9,878 nucleotides of DNA from Pseudomonadota bacterium (lineage in GTDB: Bacteria; Desulfobacterota; Desulfovibrionia; Desulfovibrionales; Desulfovibrionaceae): contig JAEZEM010000429.1 in NCBI GenBank assembly GCA_023417745.1, positions 1 through 9,878 of the forward strand, read 5' to 3'. The stretch's first letter is position 1. The number at the start of each line of letters is the position of its first letter. Below are positions 6,712 through 9,878 of the stretch, piece after piece. Made by a program: the position numbers and the translations under genes. Below the pieces are notes generated by a model. That model was not told where the DNA came from, did not search any database, and was given only the letters and a program-made list of their open reading frames with translations.

Positions 6712-6736
6712 AATGGGGCCGCGCCGCGGCCCCATT
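6712..6736. terminator. Intrinsic terminator-like stem between convergent genes
   Basis: A perfect 11-bp stem, AATGGGGCCGC (6712-6722) with GCGGCCCCATT (6726-6736), closes on a 3-nt loop. It lies 14 bp after the stop of the channel-like gene and 30 bp beyond the stop of the convergent reductase gene, so it probably serves both strands. Neither side has a long T-tract, but the stem stability and the convergent position support a bidirectional terminator. Confidence 0.7.
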
Positions 6737-6766
6737 CCCTGTTCCTCCCCTCGATGCTTCCTCCGC

Positions 6767-9700
6767 TTAAGTCGAAACCTTGGCCACCCGCACCCGAGTG
6801 CTGCTGAAATCCGGTATGCCGGCCACGGCGTCGGTCAACGGCGTATTGCCCAGGGCCGGATCGAGCCGGGCCACGTCGTTGGGATTGATGCCGGCCCGGT
6901 ACGCTTCCCGGGGCACGAGTCGGTCGCCGTCGGCGACGGCGGCTCCGCCGAGGAAAACCGAGGCGGCGTCCTTGACGGCCAGGGCCGAGCCGCCGAACTG
7001 GGTGTGGCCGAAATGAAAGGACACGGCCACGCAGCCGGGACGCACCATACGCGTGAGGTGCAGCCGCCCGGCCACGCCGTCGGGATTGGAGGCCGAGGAC
7101 AGGCGGATGCGGTCGCCCTGGGCCAGACCCAGCCCGGCCGCGTCGTCGGGATGCATTTCCACAGCGTTGTCCGGCACGATGGCCATGGCCCGGGAATACC
7201 ACAGCGAGCGCGACTGGGTGTGCAGATGGCGCTTGTAGGTGACAAGGGCCAGCGGATAGTCGCGGTCGGTTGCAGCCAGATCCGCGCCGTCGCCGGTTTG
7301 AGGCGGCATCCAGACGGGCGAGCCCGGCAACCGCCGGCCGGTCATGGAATCCTTCGTCCGGGCCAGGGTCTCGTTATAGACCATGTAGCGCTCGATGCCG
7401 CGCGTGAAACGTTCTCCCTCGAACACGTTCTCATAAGGCGTAAAGACCCCGCCCCGGGCCAACACGCGGCACACGGCCCGCCACTGGTCGCCCGGCAGCA
7501 GGCTTTTGTGGGCGGCTATGGGATAGTTGTCCTCCACAAAAGCCACATCGGCGTCGGTGGCCGGCTTGCCCTTGGCGTTGTGGGCCAGGTTGGCGAAGGC
7601 GCGCAGATAGAAGTCCTCGGCCGTGCGCAGGGGATGGGACGCGCCGTCGGCTCCGGGGATGGCGGCGTCGCCAAAACCGGGCAGGCCCAGGCGCAAGGCC
7701 AGATCAATAAGCAAGGTTTCCGTGCCAAAAGGCCGACCGTCGGCGGTCCGGCCGGTCAGCGGCTCCATCATGGGCGTGCGCACGGCCGTGAACCGCAGGG
7801 CCGGGGCATGGGGCGTGAGCCAGCCATGGTGGCCTTCGGGGTAGCACAGGTCAGGCACGATGTAATCGGCGTAAATGTTGGTCTCGTTGATGGCCGTGTC
7901 GATGGACACGTGCAGGGGCGTGCGCCCCGGATCAAGGAGCGTTTCCTTGAACCGCAGTCCCCCCGGCGCGGAATAAACGCCGTTGTAGAGGTAGGTGAAA
8001 AGCACCTGGGCCTTGTAGGGGTAGCCGGTGTCCAGGCCGATGAGGGCCTCGTTGGACAGGCCGCCGGCGGAAAAGGGAAACCAGGGCAGCCTGGCCGGAT
8101 AGGGACTGGCTCCGGCAGCTTTTTTCTTTTTGTATTCGCTGGTTTTTTCATAGGCGAAGCGCTCGCGGGAAATGGCCACACCGTTGGGCTTACGCTGGCC
8201 CGAAAATTCCTTGAGATTGTAGAGCCCGGTCTCGCAGTCCCCGGCCGCGCCGCCGCCCTTGAGGTAACCGCCCCGCATGTCCGGGCTCCCGACCAGGGCC
8301 GAGAGCAAGGCCACGGCATAGGCCGCATGGACGCCGCAAATGTAGTTGCCGGCCCCATGGTACTGGGTCACCGCGCCGCGCGTGCCGGCGGCGGCGAATT
8401 CCCGGGCCACCCGGCGCAGCTCGGCCGCGTCCACCCCGGCCTCGGCGGCGTAGATCTCCACGGCGTGGGCCTCAATGCCGGCCCGCAACAGAGAAAAGGC
8501 GGTTTCGACCTGCCAGGCGTTGCCAAAATAGTCGGTGGCCACGGCCTTGGCCTCCAGCGTGGCATGGCTCGTGGCGTCGGCCGCGACCACCCGCCCGGCG
8601 GCGTCAAGGACCATGAGCGTCTCGCCCGCCTGGCCGCCCTTGGACGGATCAATGTCTTTTAGCCGCAACATGCGCCCGTTTTCCGGATGCCGGGGATCGA
8701 CGATAACCAGACAGGGCGCGTTGGTGCAGGAGCCAAATCCCCGCTGTCGGGCCTCCTGGGGCGAGGGGGCGCTCAGATACCGCAGGTTGCACAGGTTTTC
8801 GTCCAGCAGCGTTCGGGCCAGGCCCAGGGCCAAGGCCCCGTCCCGGCCGGGTCGCACCGGCAGCCAGGCGTCGGCATGGACGGCGGCCCGAGTGGCCCGG
8901 GGATCGATGACCGCGAAGCGCAGGCTCCCCTCGGCCTGCCTGCGGGCCATGAGTGCGCCGTAGGTGTTGATGCCGGGTTGCAGCGCCTCATAAACATTGG
9001 CTCCGAAAACCAGGATGTAGGCGGCCGAGAGCGGATCGGCCTTGAGCTCGACCTGTTTGCCCTGGGTCAGGGCAAAGTTGCCCATGCGAAAGCCCAGGCC
9101 GCAGATGTCGGTATGGCCGATGCGGTTGATGGAGCCCACCGCGCCCTTGACGAAGCGGTCGATGAACTGTTGGCGGCCGGTTTGCAGGCGGCCGGTGACG
9201 AAGACCAGGCCGTTGCGGCGGCTGCCCAGCTCCGGCGCGGCCGGATCGATGGGGTCGTCGCTCAACAGTTCCTTGAGGCCCGGAACCTGGCGCTCCTCGC
9301 CGATATGGGCAAAGTGGCGGCCGCCCTCGGCGATTTCGGCCACCAGCCGGTCCCATTCGATGGGCTCGAATTGTCCCGAGCCGCGCGGGCCGCAGCGTTT
9401 GAGCGGCCGCACGAGGCGATACGGGCTTTCGGTATGGTTGACCGTGTCCTGGCACTTGCCGCACACCGGGCTCGGCACGGCCAGGGACTGCGCCGCCGGC
9501 GTGTCCTGATCGATGGGGGCAAAGGCCATGTTGTAGGGATGATAGGGATTGCCCGAAACCCGCCGCAGCCGGCCGCCGCGCACCTCGCCGCGCACGCCGC
9601 ACACGGCGTTGCAGGCCAGGCATACGGAATGGACCACCCGGGTCTCGTCGCCAGCCGGGGAAGTCGCCTCGGCCTGGGCTGGGGCCGCTTCGCCAAGGAT

Positions 9701-9796
9701 CGCCCCGGCGGCGGCCACGGCCGCGCCCTGGCCCACCCGGCGCAGGAACTGGCGGCGGTTCAGTTCGCTCTGGCCGTTTTTCTCCTCGCGCGTCAT
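6767..9796 (-). CDS. ttrA: Molybdopterin oxidoreductase, tetrathionate reductase catalytic subunit type (TtrA)
   Basis: This is the catalytic subunit of a periplasmic anaerobic respiratory reductase. The 1009 residues match the usual TtrA length (about 1020). A Tat signal has RRQFLRR (14-20), a hydrophobic stretch (24-38) and likely cleavage after AQA at residue 42. The [4Fe-4S] ligands are Cys59, Cys62, Cys66 and, after the long TtrA-type insertion, Cys112. Cys232 in ICGLGFRMGN aligns with the molybdenum-ligand cysteine. TtrA hallmarks recalled from the Salmonella protein are NPYHP then PID (83-96), a GVAISRERFAYE-like run followed by SPYPARLPWFPF, and the C-terminal AGINPNDVA. The last 150 residues form the molybdopterin-dinucleotide-binding domain. 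The ATG start has AAGGAGG at 9801-9807 and overlaps the upstream gene by ATGA, so the two form an operon. Tetrathionate is the likely substrate, but the related arsenate and selenate reductases mean it must be tested. Confidence 0.85.
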   Translation of the reverse strand: MTREEKNGQSELNRRQFLRRVGQGAAVAAAGAILGEAAPAQAEATSPAGDETRVVHSVCLACNAVCGVRGEVRGGRLRRVSGNPYHPYNMAFAPIDQDTPAAQSLAVPSPVCGKCQDTVNHTESPYRLVRPLKRCGPRGSGQFEPIEWDRLVAEIAEGGRHFAHIGEERQVPGLKELLSDDPIDPAAPELGSRRNGLVFVTGRLQTGRQQFIDRFVKGAVGSINRIGHTDICGLGFRMGNFALTQGKQVELKADPLSAAYILVFGANVYEALQPGINTYGALMARRQAEGSLRFAVIDPRATRAAVHADAWLPVRPGRDGALALGLARTLLDENLCNLRYLSAPSPQEARQRGFGSCTNAPCLVIVDPRHPENGRMLRLKDIDPSKGGQAGETLMVLDAAGRVVAADATSHATLEAKAVATDYFGNAWQVETAFSLLRAGIEAHAVEIYAAEAGVDAAELRRVAREFAAAGTRGAVTQYHGAGNYICGVHAAYAVALLSALVGSPDMRGGYLKGGGAAGDCETGLYNLKEFSGQRKPNGVAISRERFAYEKTSEYKKKKAAGASPYPARLPWFPFSAGGLSNEALIGLDTGYPYKAQVLFTYLYNGVYSAPGGLRFKETLLDPGRTPLHVSIDTAINETNIYADYIVPDLCYPEGHHGWLTPHAPALRFTAVRTPMMEPLTGRTADGRPFGTETLLIDLALRLGLPGFGDAAIPGADGASHPLRTAEDFYLRAFANLAHNAKGKPATDADVAFVEDNYPIAAHKSLLPGDQWRAVCRVLARGGVFTPYENVFEGERFTRGIERYMVYNETLARTKDSMTGRRLPGSPVWMPPQTGDGADLAATDRDYPLALVTYKRHLHTQSRSLWYSRAMAIVPDNAVEMHPDDAAGLGLAQGDRIRLSSASNPDGVAGRLHLTRMVRPGCVAVSFHFGHTQFGGSALAVKDAASVFLGGAAVADGDRLVPREAYRAGINPNDVARLDPALGNTPLTDAVAGIPDFSSTRVRVAKVST

Positions 9797-9878
9797 GACG
9801 CCTCCTTGCGTTTGGCCGGGCGGTAGAGCACAGCGCCTTCAAGCCCGTACTCGGGCTTGTTGGGCTTCAGACCGCCGG
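9793..9878 (-). CDS. C-terminal fragment of the gene upstream of ttrA, probably the Fe-S subunit
   Basis: On the reverse strand a frame enters from the window edge and gives 27 residues, ending KPEYGLEGAVLYRPAKRKEAS, with its TGA at 9793-9795 overlapping the ttrA ATG. Family order (electron-transfer subunit just upstream of, and coupled to, the catalytic subunit) suggests a TtrB-like protein with four [4Fe-4S] clusters. The V-L-Y-R-P ending resembles the C-termini of such ferredoxin subunits. A TtrC/NrfD-type membrane subunit is less likely because the tail is hydrophilic and lacks a membrane helix. No cysteine is present in the visible part, so the call rests on context. Confidence 0.5.
   Translation of the reverse strand, partial: GGLKPNKPEYGLEGAVLYRPAKRKEAS
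9840..9859 (-). other. Perfect stem-loop inside the 3' end of the gene upstream of ttrA
   Basis: CAAGCCCG (9840-9847) and CGGGCTTG (9852-9859) form a perfect 8-bp inverted repeat around a 4-nt loop. It lies within codons of the upstream gene, about 43 nt before the ttrA start. In the transcript it would form a stable hairpin near the gene junction and could affect mRNA processing or relative subunit yield. Chance is possible because both arms are also ordinary Lys-Pro and Gly-Leu codons. Confidence 0.35.

Noticed and set aside
8120..8148. A/T homopolymer runs inside ttrA as a frameshift or slippage site
   Set aside because: They encode a Lys-rich loop (KKKK) and the reading frame continues correctly on both sides. 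The frame does not present the ideal A AAA AAG heptamer, because a C precedes AAA AAG, and there is no sign of an alternative product.
6713..8662. A 649-codon forward ORF opposite the reductase gene (and a second one at 8687-9826)
   Set aside because: Both lie antisense to the clearly recognisable TtrA-type gene, have no ribosome-binding site and read as low-complexity Gly/His/Arg-rich protein. They are typical shadows of GC-rich codon use.

Overview
The window looks like chromosomal DNA of a GC-rich anaerobic bacterium. The best guess is a sulfate reducer of the Desulfovibrio/Solidesulfovibrio type. This rests on the gene content (a ferredoxin-linked aryl-pyruvate oxidoreductase, a NifA-like regulator, a Tat-exported molybdopterin reductase) and the very high GC at third codon positions. 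The taxon is an inference, because no marker gene lies in the window.

Layout. Positions 1-141 hold the 3' end of a TPR-like gene. A 107-bp gap with three consecutive inverted repeats leads into a tight forward operon: iorA (249-2090), iorB (2087-2689) and a sigma-54-activator-family regulator (2686-4281). Successive genes overlap by 4 nt (ATGA, then GTGA), so the three are probably translationally coupled. After 78 bp comes a divergent ATP-type phosphoenolpyruvate carboxykinase (4360-6087). A 127-bp gap with a strong hairpin and a possible 28-codon leader ORF precedes a small membrane protein related to two-TM potassium channels (6215-6697). A perfect 11-bp stem at 6712-6736 separates the forward block from a reverse-strand operon. 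That operon holds a tetrathionate-reductase-like catalytic subunit (TtrA type, 6767-9796) and, overlapping its start by 4 nt, the last codons of an upstream gene, probably the electron-transfer subunit.

How the genes work together. IorAB would interconvert aryl-pyruvates and aryl-acetyl-CoA with ferredoxin as redox partner, linking aromatic amino acid turnover to the ferredoxin pool. The co-transcribed regulator presumably controls that pathway. Pck links oxaloacetate and PEP. The TtrA-like enzyme is a periplasmic anaerobic respiratory reductase, probably acting on tetrathionate or another sulfur or metalloid oxyanion.

The most interesting points are proteins that keep a family fold but have lost signature residues. 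The regulator lacks the GAFTGA loop and both arginine fingers needed for sigma-54 activation. IorA has lost exactly the cysteines of one of its two predicted [4Fe-4S] clusters and kept exactly those of the other. The channel-like protein has TNTGCAD where potassium channels have TTVGYGD, which places a CxxC motif at the selectivity filter. I saw no mobile element, CRISPR array, tRNA or rRNA, and no gene-free stretch over 130 bp.
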